Of a stretch of 64,000 nucleotides of DNA, positions 1-10,800 are shown piece after piece. The translations under genes and the position numbers were made by a program. Source of the stretch: Patiria miniata (lineage: Eukaryota; Echinodermata; Asteroidea; Valvatida; Asterinidae). The notes beneath the pieces were generated by a model. The model was given only the letters and a program-made list of their open reading frames with translations, made no database searches and had not been told where the DNA came from. The stretch is from NCBI RefSeq assembly GCF_015706575.1, contig NW_024037047.1, forward strand, positions 9,118,632 through 9,182,631, given 5' to 3'. Numbering within the stretch: position 1 is the first letter of the stretch; each line of letters starts with the position of its first letter.

Positions 1-898
1 CAGCATCTCAAACTCTTCACGAACACACATGACGAATTAGATACAATGATACAACGCTATTAATCAATAACGTTGTAAACGCAGTGCCAGTGCGTCTACG
101 GACTACGGGAGTGCGGCCATGACGGCTACTTCTGCGCGACGTTTCACTAAATAAAATAATGCAGATTTCACCAATAGCTATTAAAACAACCAAATTAATG
201 TTACCTTTAATTAAAACAAACTTGTAGTACTGATACTGACTTAATAAGAAAGTTTTCAGCCACTCGGAAGAATACGGGTAGCGCCAGATTTTCAAGCACG
301 TGTCAAGAGTCGCGTGTTTATGTTGTTGAATGCTGCCCTCATGTGTCCCTCACATGCAAGCTGTTTCGAAACCTCGGCCTTCGTCGCAGGTTCGCAGCTT
401 CATCATTGAACTGGCATCCTTCTTTTTTTTAACGAGATGCCTGCGTCTGCCGTAACGGAAGCCCAATAATACCTATTTGTCTCTTCTTATTTGACACCCC
501 ACGCTTTCTGAGTAGCTGTGTGGAAATTACATAATTATTCTTCTTCAAATTGGTTTAATAGAACAACCCGCATGGGAATAAATCGAATTTTGGAAAACCC
601 TTTAAACCCACATTTTTCTTTTTTTTCCTGGAGGGCGCTGTTTACACCGAACGTTAGTTTTTCCCCTTGACATTTCCCCCCAGAATTTATTTATGTGATT
701 ATTCAAGGCAAAGGAGTTGTTGAATATGGCTATTCATGTGGTAGGTACCCAAGATATTCTGGAAAATTATTTATATTTTGAAGTTGGACACCTCTTGCTC
801 TTCGTATGACTTTTTTTAAACAAAAAGCAAAATGTGAAATCGCCCAGTTTCCGGACACTTCACAATATTGAATGGCTGCTGCTCGCTATCCCTATGGC
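1..898. other. intergenic, no gene seen
   Basis: AT-rich DNA with short homopolymer runs. Around positions 80-145 there is a small CpG-containing patch. No open frame here has an ATG start plus splice signals or recognisable protein similarity. The minus-strand open frame near 17-295 begins at a TTG and is hydrophobic mainly because the DNA is AT-rich. Confidence 0.5.
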
Positions 899-1151
899 GG
901 TAATCCTTACTTTTAGGACCCCGTTCCTCTATAGGAAGGGAAAGACTCACCGAAACAGTTGACTAAATGACACTCAAAATTGACATTCTGATACTTCTTG
1001 GCACATCTGAACAATGGGCAATGACACCTTCTTGACTTCTAAAGACTGCTTTAGCCTGCAAAAGTCACTTTGGTACTGGACAGACATCTGCAAAAGTCAG
1101 TTTTGAACAGAACTCGTAAAAAATAGAGGTGTCCTAAAAGTAAGGATTACC
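899..1151. mobile_element. MITE with 21-bp perfect terminal inverted repeats
   Basis: The ends are a perfect 21-bp inverted repeat (899-919 and 1131-1151) beginning GGTAATCCTTACTTTTAGGA. The element is flanked by an identical 8-bp direct repeat, CCTATGGC, at 891-898 and 1152-1159. It is 253 bp long with no coding capacity. The perfect ends plus target-site duplication make it a non-autonomous DNA transposon. An 8-bp duplication is typical of hAT and a few other superfamilies; the superfamily is inferred from that length alone. Inside are two direct copies of CTGCAAAAGTCA. Confidence 0.85.
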
Positions 1152-1180
1152 CCTATGGCTAGTGCCACTGCTAGTAGGAC

Positions 1181-1375
1181 TTTTTTGGAAAGATTCCCAT
1201 ATCTGGCCATCAATAATGTTTTCCCTCAGTGACCTATCAGCCATCAGAAAGTATGTCAAATTTAGCAGGGAATTTATTGGGGTATTTACTGAGAAAACAC
1301 TTAGAAATTTTCAGACCAGTCTCATTGTGCACAGGATGACAAGTGATGGCCAGATGTGGGAATCTTTCCAAAAAG
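1181..1375. repeat. inverted repeat with 32-bp arms
   Basis: The left arm 1181-1212 (TTTTTTGGAAAGATTCCCAT onward) is the near-perfect reverse complement of 1344-1375, with about two or three mismatches over 32 bp. The arms enclose 131 bp of unique sequence. This could be a foldback transposon or a decayed MITE. No clear target duplication was found. Confidence 0.7.
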
Positions 1376-1383
1376 AATATGCT

Positions 1384-1772
1384 TAGGCCCAAAAAAAAAA
1401 GTCTCCGGTTTCTGGTATGCGCGCGCGTCGCTGTAGCCATGCGCGTCGGCAAAATGAAAAAGTTTTTTTTTTTCAATACAAGATGATGTCTCAAAACCGC
1501 CAAACTTACTGGTTTGACTGGAATCCTGCTGCTGCACAATTTTAACGTGTTTTTAGAAGGGGGTTAAGATCGAGAATAAGCTTTATGTGGCCTCTCTGGA
1601 CTCCCATATATTTGCACTAAGTTTAGTCGGGCACCATTTGCAGTCATCAGCCGACATTTGAAGCCAAAAAAAAAAAAAAAAACAGGTAAAAAAAAAAAAA
1701 AAGCCGCGTCGCCGCACCACTTTTGGGGCAAGCTCCATACCAGAAACCGGAGACTTTTTTTTTTTGGCCTTA
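1384..1772. repeat. inverted repeat with ~36-bp arms (foldback-like)
   Basis: The left arm, about 1384-1419, contains GTCTCCGGTTTCTGGTATG next to an A10 run. Its reverse complement is at about 1736-1772. The arms also share the outer TTAGGCC. The interior is rich in A and T homopolymers and has a CpG-rich patch at each end. It adjoins the preceding inverted repeat by only a few bases, so the two may form one composite element. Confidence 0.7.
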
Positions 1773-2198
1773 GGGTCCTGCTTTTTGAAAAAAAGGAAGC
1801 AGGAGACCCTTCTTTTTTTTTTTCCTCCCCAATGGTCGCCCAACCGGGCTATTTTTCATCAAGATGGCTGCCATTTTTTTTTTTAAATGGCCGCCATTGG
1901 ACTCAGCAAATTACATACCAGCTTTATATTGAAATGTGTTTATAGCTCCATGATGCAACAGATACAATTTAAGAGGCCAAACTAATGTCACTATTGAAAA
2001 CTTTAACAAAAAATTGGTTTAAAAAAAAAAAAACCTAAGGAGGCAGCCTCCATAAAGGAAGCAGGCGGGGACGCTAGACATGTTTTTTTTTTTTATTTGG
2101 CCTAATTTGTTTCCCCCTCTCCACTTTGAAAACTTCTGTGAAGATTTAATTGGTGTTGCCGTTTCATACATTTACATTTTTTTTTTTTGCAACTGTAG
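1773..2198. other. low-complexity DNA, probable intron
   Basis: A/T homopolymer-rich sequence. The two short palindromic blocks around ATGGCNGCCAT at 1863-1895 resemble common MITE or promoter sequence. It ends in a long T tract that serves as the polypyrimidine tract of the exon beginning at 2199. Confidence 0.4.
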
Positions 2199-2966
2199 GC
2201 GCATCCATCAGTGCGAATGAAAGGCGCTGAGGCAGACTGGACGCCCATACAATGCACAGACAGGGAGTGTAGCCACTCCTTGATGAAGGCTCCGCATCTG
2301 CACTGTCCATTCTGCTCCCAGGAAAGTCTCTTCACTGATGAGATTCTCCTCAAGGCACACTACAGGGTCAAGCACGTGGATAAAGGCATCAACTTTGGGG
2401 GTGAGTTTGCATTTGGGAACAAGACCAAGCTCTTGCATACTTGTGACTGGATCCCAAGAAATAAGTTTTAGGTTAAGGACAATGTTTTCACTTTCTGTTC
2501 ATGATCATGAGTCATGCTACAAGATGACTTGTGGTCCGTGTTTGTGAAAAGGATTGTGAGTTGAATTAAGATAAGTTGAAGGTAGTGGACAGCAGGACAC
2601 AAGGTAGTGGCATTTGTGGGAGTTTTATGAAATTGACAGATACCTGGGCTGGTTATTCTTAGCAGATATCAGTGTTCGATGAACTCAATTGTCAAGGCCA
2701 TGCCCAAATGCCGACTGTGTCTTGGGAAAAGCTTTGCATCCGGCCTGCCTCAACAAGAGTCCTAACTCAGGTCAATAGCTTACTTGTGCCTGTTATAGCA
2801 AGAGAACCATATAAAAAGATCCATAGTTCATGTTTTGTCAAAGTGCATATAGCTGTCAGCTTTTGTCAAAATTGCCAAACCAATCCTCTCCTGTATCCCT
2901 CCCCAGGTCTTAAAATATTGCGGTGTTGTAGATCCTGCATCGTCCACGGCATCATTCACGGCCTAC

Positions 2967-3805
2967 GTCCCCTGCTGGGATGGCGAGTGTGAAGATCTAC
3001 TTTGCGCCCATGAAGAAGCAACGACCAACGAAGACAGGGATAAAGCAGCCAATGATCTTTTCGGTAGGCTCTATGAGAAATGAAGGCAGAGATGGACAGA
3101 GACTGTGGAATCGATGGATTTCACCCATTCCAGCTGTTGGGCATGGCAAACCATCAACAACTCACGGGTAGGTCCACAACCCCAACACAATGTCCAATTA
3201 CTGCAAATTCCATCGCGTATCAGCTGTTGAGCAACTGTCGCTTCCCCAACGCGAACAAGAACTTTACTAGAGTCCCATCGGCGAGTCAAGGAGCTGTGCC
3301 ATGCGCAGGGGTGTGATCCCAACCTTTCAGGCGACTTCACGGCACACAAACTCCAGTTGGCCATCCAACGGCTAGAGACCAGCAAGGCTCCAGGCTGTTT
3401 GCCACACACGCCCACAAGCTGCTCACGACATCAGCAGACGTCTCTAAGGTCGCCTGGGTAAAACCAGCTGGAGAGTCTGGTGGACCTCAGCAGAACCATC
3501 TACCTAGGCTACACCGCTTCATAAACGACCCTAAGGATGTGTGCGGTCAAGACCTCCCACGAAAGCAGTGGACGACCCTTCTGAGGACTGGAGTCGGATG
3601 CTATGGTACATCCATGAAAAGCTGGGGATTGGCAGACAGCACTTCCTGCGACTGCAGAGAACCAATCCAGACAGTAGACCACATCATCACCACCTGCTCA
3701 AAACACTGGCCGCCTGATCAATCTGGAGGATGACACACTGGCCTGGCTCACCTCGACAGAGCTGCAAGTCTAAGGACATACATGTACAACAGAAGAAGAA
3801 GTCCT
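2967..3805 (+). mobile_element. 5'-truncated, internally deleted LINE fragment
   Basis: Frames on the plus strand match the endonuclease/reverse-transcriptase ORF of a non-LTR retrotransposon. In order they are a pre-RT stretch (CWDGECEDLL, then MDFTHSS and TINN/LTGRS), the start of the RT domain (AIQRLETSKAPG, 3366-3401), and the C-terminal Cys-rich tail (CDCREPIQTVDHIITTC, 3649-3699) followed by DDTLAWLTSTEL. The RT palm between them is missing. There is an in-frame TGA at about 3079 and at least one frameshift near 3160, so it is dead. It begins right where zinc-finger exon homology stops and ends near a GAAGAAGAAG stretch. The clade is not assigned. Confidence 0.75.
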
Positions 3806-4933
3806 AAATTAACAACGCAATCTCCAGGTGCGTCTTGCACGACATCACGCAGTACATGCGAACGCACACGCCAATCTCCATAAAAGGAGTTGTGTACATC
3901 TTACTCGCGAGCTAGACACTCCATTATTTAGCTATAGAGGGGTGTTTAAAAAACATGAAGTCAACTTGTTGAACAAAATCGGGGTTTTTTTACCAAAAAG
4001 TTTTGAATTCTTTTACCGAAAAAGTATTTATGAATGGGAATAAATATGTGCTTGGACGTCGGTATTAATCACTCTGTTTAAAAACTGGTTGGAGTCTGGG
4101 TGCTGATAATTACCCTCACCTTCGGCTCGGATTAAAACCGACCAAGCGCACGTTTATTCCTTTTAAATTGCATCAATAAAGCTGATCAATGTTTTCACAT
4201 GTGGTTAAACTACCATGGTTCACTCAGAAAATGTTGTAAATTCCTGATGCTTGAATTCCTAAACTCATTGGACTTATTTATAGCTTTAACCATAACAGAA
4301 CTCAACCCATCAAACTCCAACGACATGTTTTGTTGGAATCTGTCAGGATGGGTACAGTACCCCTAAACTGACAGTCTTTTACATTGGGTTGGCACACCTC
4401 CAGAATCAAAGTCAGAAATATGTGTGTGCTCAGTTTCCCATATGGTGTTGGAATTTGCCAGGATGGGTATGGTTCCTAGTAAATCATGCTAGGGATTTAG
4501 GGTCAAAAGACTCTGTGAAATAAATTTCGCAATCAAACATTTGACTCAAGTATCCATTCTTTTGAGAATGATTAGACACACCTTTTGGCTTAAAATGTTT
4601 GAAAATGCACTTATTTTTAGCCTTCACAGTTTCAGTGCTGCTTCAAGACAACTGAGTATGCTGTTGCTGTAATGTAATGGTCCCCTTGAATTTGCATGGA
4701 AAAAAAACCCATGAAATAATTGTAATCAGTTGAAATTTATGTACCTTGTGAGCAGGTATGGTAGTTCTACAAGGATTTGGGTGGATTATATCAAATGCCA
4801 ACACTTCGTGCCTTTTATAATAATTAATTGTGAACCTAATTTTATCACTGTACGTTTGTGTCGTAAATTGAATCTTTTGGTTTAAGTCTCATTTTATCAA
4901 CCTTAACGACTTCACTCCACCATTTTTACCCAG
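3806..4933. other. non-coding stretch inside the decayed gene
   Basis: AT-rich sequence between the LINE and the next exon remnant. I searched it for the expected second half of the zinc finger (a His-x3-5-His pair in a basic context) and saw none. No repeats with clear ends. Confidence 0.4.
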
Positions 4934-7504
4934 TATGTCAACCAGATCTTCACCACATACACCGACCCAGCACCCAACAGTACCAGCCTGGTAACACACC
5001 TCATAGTCCCCCAGTCACAGCAGCCATCGGAGACAGACACATCATCCCCGGGGCTTTGAGCAGACTGACGGGCAGCAGTACCAGTACGCCTGCATCAATG
5101 ATCCGAGCCAGAGCACTGCCAATGGGGAAGGTAAGATGGTAAGAATATTAACCCTGACCCTCCAAGAATCCTTCAGCATCTACCCAGAGGTTAAGGTGGA
5201 TAATGCCACCAGCAGTGAAGGATAATTAGAAAAAGCTGACCAAAAAGCCAAGGGGGAGGCATTTGATACAAGGAAGAACTCTTATCCCCCCCCCCCCCCA
5301 CCCCCACAATTGATATATCATGAATCCATACGGAAGAAGGAAATGGGTAGACAACAGCATGTTTAAAACAGCTGTCTTCACTCCTGCACTTGTTTGGTCA
5401 ATAAAATAAACAAAACAACAACCAAAATTTCAGCATTTTTTTAAGGGGGTTGGGGCGGGTGAGGGCCATATTGACAGTGGATTTTACAAATTGGAATTGG
5501 TGTTTTTAAATTGATGGATTTTAGAAAATTTAATGAGTCAGGGTGGCAGTGCATTTTGAAAGCGGACTTCAACAGTTAATTAAATATTGGAATTTGTCCT
5601 TCACCTTGCCCACCTAATGTTAGGAATATGGTTAAAAAGTGAGTGATTGCTTACACCCAGCTACAAGGAATTACATGTTCTTGACACGCACTGCATCACT
5701 GGGGTCTTTCTTGCCTGTATCCTGTTTTTACCGCTACATATTATCTGTCCCTTTCCAGTGCAACATATATGTCAACCTTTCCACTCCAAAAACTCCTCCC
5801 GTCATTTCCCCTCTTTGTGTAGCCCACACCTGGAGTGACCTTTTGATGAGCGACTTTCATTATTACAGGAATTATTATCCAGGATAATTACTTAACCTTT
5901 CCCTCTCGTAAACAGTTGTCCTTATTGAGATACCAGACGAGGGAAGCAAAGGGGATTTGGAGGACGAGACTTGCTACACAGAGCACAACTTGTCGCTGCT
6001 GCTGCAGGAGAAGGAAAGTCTGGAGAAGACTCTTGAGGAGGAGCAGACCACGTTGGCCCAGACAGAGCACAGGATGAAAGGCACTATAGAAAGGCTTCGT
6101 ACAAAGGTGAGTGGGCATTCCATCTGGTCTTGGTTAAGAATGAGTTTGGATCTTGTTCCCTGAGTGCAACAGGTACCAAGGGCGTCAATCGCTTCTCAAA
6201 AGTGGGAGGGGGGACATACCTTGATCAGAACTAATGCAGGCACACTAATGCGACTGCGTTCTTTCAGTGGTCAGATTTCTGTTAGGATGCCAGCTGTCAT
6301 GGCTGTGGGCGATCATGGTGTGCACTGTTGTTGTCATTGCTCTACATTTTCTACACGTTCTACGTTGTTCTATGCGCTGACGCTGCTTATGATAAATGCA
6401 GACAAACCGTTGCACACATTTTGTACACAAGCTCAGATGTGTCGTTTATCCTTGTGTAGAGGATTCGTGGTTTCACTCAAACTCTAGTTGCACTAAATAA
6501 CTGGGTAACAACACATGTGCCTTCATAAGCATTCATGCTCCAACTGCACACATCATGAAGTGCATAAATGTCAGACTTTGGTGTGCGCTGTCATGGTTGT
6601 GATTGGTTACACATCATGGGGCAGAGCCTAATGGATTGGTCTATTAAAATTCCATCTGTAAACAAATAATTTCTCTGCCCATCCGTCTTGCCCTCCAGGT
6701 TGAGTATTTGTCCAACACAAACATGTCACTCAAGCAGCAGCTGTCCATGATTCACAAGTCCAGTTTGAAACATCTAACCAACAACAGCTAGAACCAGTCC
6801 ATTTTGCAAGAGTTACTGCAACACATGTCTGAGGAGCACACCCAGCTGCTGCACCACCATCTAGCACAGCTACGGCTGTACACTCAGGCCTGCGCATTAT
6901 CCAAATCAGCCCCCGAGGAATCTGCAGCTGAATCTACAGTCTTGGTACCAGACCTGGCTGACCAATCACAGGACATCTCACACATGGCCATGATGTCGTC
7001 CTCGGAGGGCACCCTTGGGAACATGGAGCAGACAGTCGTCATGACGATAACGTCTGAGGAGGATTCGGAGCCGCTCGGCAACATCGTGGATAACCCCGGA
7101 GATACTGTGGGACATGACTCCTTGACTTTGGATAAGGACGTTCACTTGTCACCAAATGACATTCTGTACCAACTGACAAGCGAGGGACTGTCACCAAGAC
7201 ATGCCACCTCTGAGTCGGGTCACGTTTATCAATCAGGTAGAACTCATTCACATCACAACACAGGCTGTGATGTCACGCAACAGGATTTTCACAAGAACAA
7301 AAGTTGAAAATTGGTTCTTTCCAACAGCATGCCAAATGAGGGACCACCATTAAAATGTGGGAGAACTAACAGCCTGAAAGCCACTTAACTAAATAAAACC
7401 GGACATATTTTGTAAACAGTGTACACTCAGTGTTGTCTTAGGGCTTAGTTGGGGGGGGGGGGACTTGAACTAATGAGTTGAGTCTTCATGGAAGTTTGTC
7501 TTAC

Positions 7505-7643
7505 CTGAATGAAAATTTTACCAAAGCAACTGGCCTTGGTCTCTCCTATCTTTTCGAGTTCTCGATGGGCAATCCCGAATCCGCTCAGTGAATGGGCGTC
7601 GTTGTAGGCCCAAACAGATCCATGTAGGTCCTCAAATCTATTA
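7505..7643 (-). CDS. orphan exon candidate, unknown protein
   Basis: On the minus strand a 139-nt open stretch is bounded by an acceptor (TTATGTTTCAG) and a donor (ATTCAG/GTAAGA). It encodes 46 residues including RFEDLHGSVWAYNDAHSLSG and ending GKIFIQ. It enters after two bases of a codon and leaves in phase 0. The composition is protein-like, unlike the surroundings. No partner exon was found: upstream on this strand is the tandem array, downstream is the opposite-strand pseudogene. It may be an exon of a gene interrupted by the array, or a stranded duplicate. Confidence 0.4.
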
Positions 7644-7845
7644 CTGAAACATAAACGATGCAATTATGATTAACATTGAAACATTTGGTCGTATGTATAA
7701 AAATTAGCATTTGCTTTTTTTTTACTACATATTTTTAAGCATAACTTTTATTTGCATGAATAAAAATGAGAGCAAATGCTTTCACTATTTGCTTCAAGCT
7801 AAAAGTATTTGCTTTTTTACTTTTTGGCTTTTGCTAGACTAGAAG

Positions 7846-10800
7846 TGTGGACTGGTTTCAAACTTGAAAAAAATATAAATTTCAATTGACCTCAAAATTA
7901 ATAAAATTTTAAAATCTAAAACTCCAACTGTGCGACTTGAACCAGCAACCTTCAGAAGTTCAGATTTAGGGTCATCAGTCCGTATTACTTGATTAAGCAC
8001 AACTTCACACTATTTTGTGGTTACAAAATTAACTGTAGAGTTTCAATTGACCTAAAAAGTAGTAAAATTTTGAAATCTAAAATTCCCAGCGTGGGAATGA
8101 ACCTGCAACCTTTTGATTTAGAGTCAGCAGTCTGAACCACTGCACTAAGCATAATTTCATGCTTTTTAGTGGTTACGGAATTAACTATCAAGTTTCAATT
8201 TACCCAAAAGAAATAAAATTTTAAAATCTAAAATTTCCACCCTGGATATGAACCCACAACCTTAAAATTTAAAGTCAGCAGTCCGTACCATTGTACTTAG
8301 CATAATTCCACTGTTTTTATTGGTTAAAAAATTAACTATAAAGTTTCAATTTACCCAAAAAGAAATAAAATTTTAAAATCTTTAATTCCCTTCCTAGATT
8401 TGAACCCACAACCTTCAGATTTCGAGTCAGCAGTCCATACCATTGGACTTAGCATAATTTCACACTTTTTACAGGTTACGAAATTAACTATGAAGTTTTA
8501 ATTTACCCAAAAAGTAATAAAATTTGAAAATCTAAAATTTCCACCCTGGATTTCAACCCACAACCTTCAGATTTTGAGTCAGCAGTCCGTACCATTGGAC
8601 TAAGCATAATTTTACACTTTCTAAAGGTTACGAAATTAACTATAATGTTTTAATTTACCCAAAAAGTAATAAAATTTTAAAATCTAAAATTCCCACCCTG
8701 GATTTGAACCCACAACCTTCAGATTTCGAGTCAGCAATCCATACCATTGGACTTAGCATAATTTCACACTTTTTAGTGGTTACGAAATTAACTATCAAGT
8801 TTAAATTTACCCAAAAAGAAATAAAATTTTAAAATCTAAAATTCCCCCCCTGGAATTGAACCCGCAACCTTCAGATTTAGAGTCAGTAGTCCATACCATT
8901 GGACTAAGCATAATTTCACACTTGTTAAAGGTTACGAAATTAACTATAATGTTTTAATTTACCCAAAAAGTAATAAAATTTTAAAATCTAAAATTCCCAC
9001 CCTGGATTTGAACCCACAACCTTCAGATTTAGAGTCAGTAGTCCATACCATTGGACTTAGCATAATTTCACACTTTGTAGTGGTTACGAAATTAACTATA
9101 ATGTTTAAATTTACCCAAAAAGAAATAAATTTTAAAATCTAAAATTCCCCCCCTGGAATTGAACCCGCAACCTTCAGATTTCGAGTCGATAGTCCATACC
9201 ATTGGACTAAGCCTAATTTCACACTTGTAAAGGGTTACGAAATTAACTATAATGTTTTAATTTACCCAAAAAGTAACAAAATTTTAAAATCTAAAATTCC
9301 CACCCTGGAATTGAACCCACAACCTTCAGATTTTGAGTCAGAAGTCCATCCCATTGGACTAAGTGTAATTTCACAATTTTTAAATGTTACGAAATTAACT
9401 ATGAAGTTTCAATTTACCCAAAAATATATGAAATCTAAAATCTAAAATTTCCAACCTGGATTTGAACCCGCAAACTTCAGATTTAGAGTCAGCAGTCCAT
9501 ACCATTGGACTACGCATAATTTCACACTTTTTAGTGGTTACGAAATTAACTATGAAGTTTAAATTTACCCAAAAAGACATAAAATTTTAAAATCTAAAAA
9601 TTTCCACCCTGGATTTGAACCCACAACCTTCAGATTTAGAGTCAGTAGTCCATACCATTGGACTAAGCATAATTTCACACTTTTTAGCGGTTACGAAATA
9701 AACTATATTGTTTCAATTTACCCAAAAAATAATAAAATTTTAAAATCTAAAATTCCCACCCTGGAATTGAACCCACAACCTTCAGATTTCAAGTCAGCAG
9801 TCCATACCATTGGACTAAGCATAATTTCACTCTTTTTAGTGGTTACGAAATTAACTATGAAGTTAAATTTACCCCAAAAGACATAAAATTTCAAAAACCA
9901 AAACTCCACCCCTGGATTTGAACCCACAACCTTCAGATTTCAAGTCAGCCGTCCGTACCATTGGACTAAGCATAATTTCACACTTTTTAGTGGTTACAAA
10001 ATTAACTATCAAGTTTAAATTTACCCAAAAAGAACTAAATTTTAAAATCTAAAATTCCCCCCCCCCCCTGGAATTGAACCCGCAACCTTCAGATTTCAAG
10101 TCAGTAGTCCATACCATTGGACTAAGCCTAATTTCACACTTTTTAAAGGTTACGAAATTAACTATAATGTTTTAATTTACCCAAAAAAGTAATAAAATTT
10201 TAAAATCTAAAATTCCCAGCCTGGAATTGAACCCACAACCTTCAGATTTCGAGTCAGTAATCCATACCATTGGACTAAGTGTAATTTCACAATTTTTAAA
10301 GGTAACGAAATTAACTATAATGTTTTAATTTACCCAAAAAAGTAATACAATTTTAAAATCTAAAATTTCCACCCTGGAATTGAACCCACAACCTTCAGAT
10401 TTCGAGTCAGTAGTCCATACCATTGGACTAAGTGTAATTTCACAATTTTTAAATGTCTAGAAGTGTGGACTGGTTTCAAACTTGAAAAAAAATATCAATT
10501 TCAATTGACCTCAAAATTAATAAAATTTTAAAATCTAAAACTCCAACTGTGCGACTTGAACCAGCAACCTTCAGAAGTTCACAATTTTTAAAGGTAACGA
10601 AATTAACTATAATGTTTTAATTTACCCAAAAAAGTAATACAATTTTAAAATCTAAAATTTCCACCCTGGAATTGAACCCACAACCTTCAGATTTCGAGTC
10701 AGTAGTCCATACCATTGGACTAAGTGTAATTTCACAATTTTTAAATGTTACGAAATTAACTATGAAGTTTCAATTTACCCAAAAATAAATAAAATCTAAA

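Larger units (their letters stand above)
2199..7307 (+). pseudogene. decayed C2H2 zinc-finger / coiled-coil protein gene
   Basis: Five exon remnants keep GT-AG borders and matching phases: 2199-2400, 2907 to about 2966, 4934-5130, 5916-6106 and 6699-7307. Exon 1 encodes a C2H2 finger (CPFC, 14 residues, H, 4 residues, H). The next exon continues in phase with LRCCRSC, the start of a second finger. That exon then breaks off into a LINE, and the finger's His half is not found downstream. The 4934 exon needs a one-base shift, near 5057, to read through. The 5916 exon encodes a Leu/Glu-rich coiled coil, and the last exon continues it but has an in-frame TAG near 6789. The intact parent was probably a nuclear zinc-finger regulator. 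I do not recognise the family. Assembly error could explain the two frame lesions but not the LINE. Confidence 0.7.

Noticed and set aside
17-295. Minus-strand frame with a hydrophobic stretch, possible membrane exon
   Set aside because: It starts at TTG, has no splice support, and the hydrophobicity follows from AT-rich DNA.
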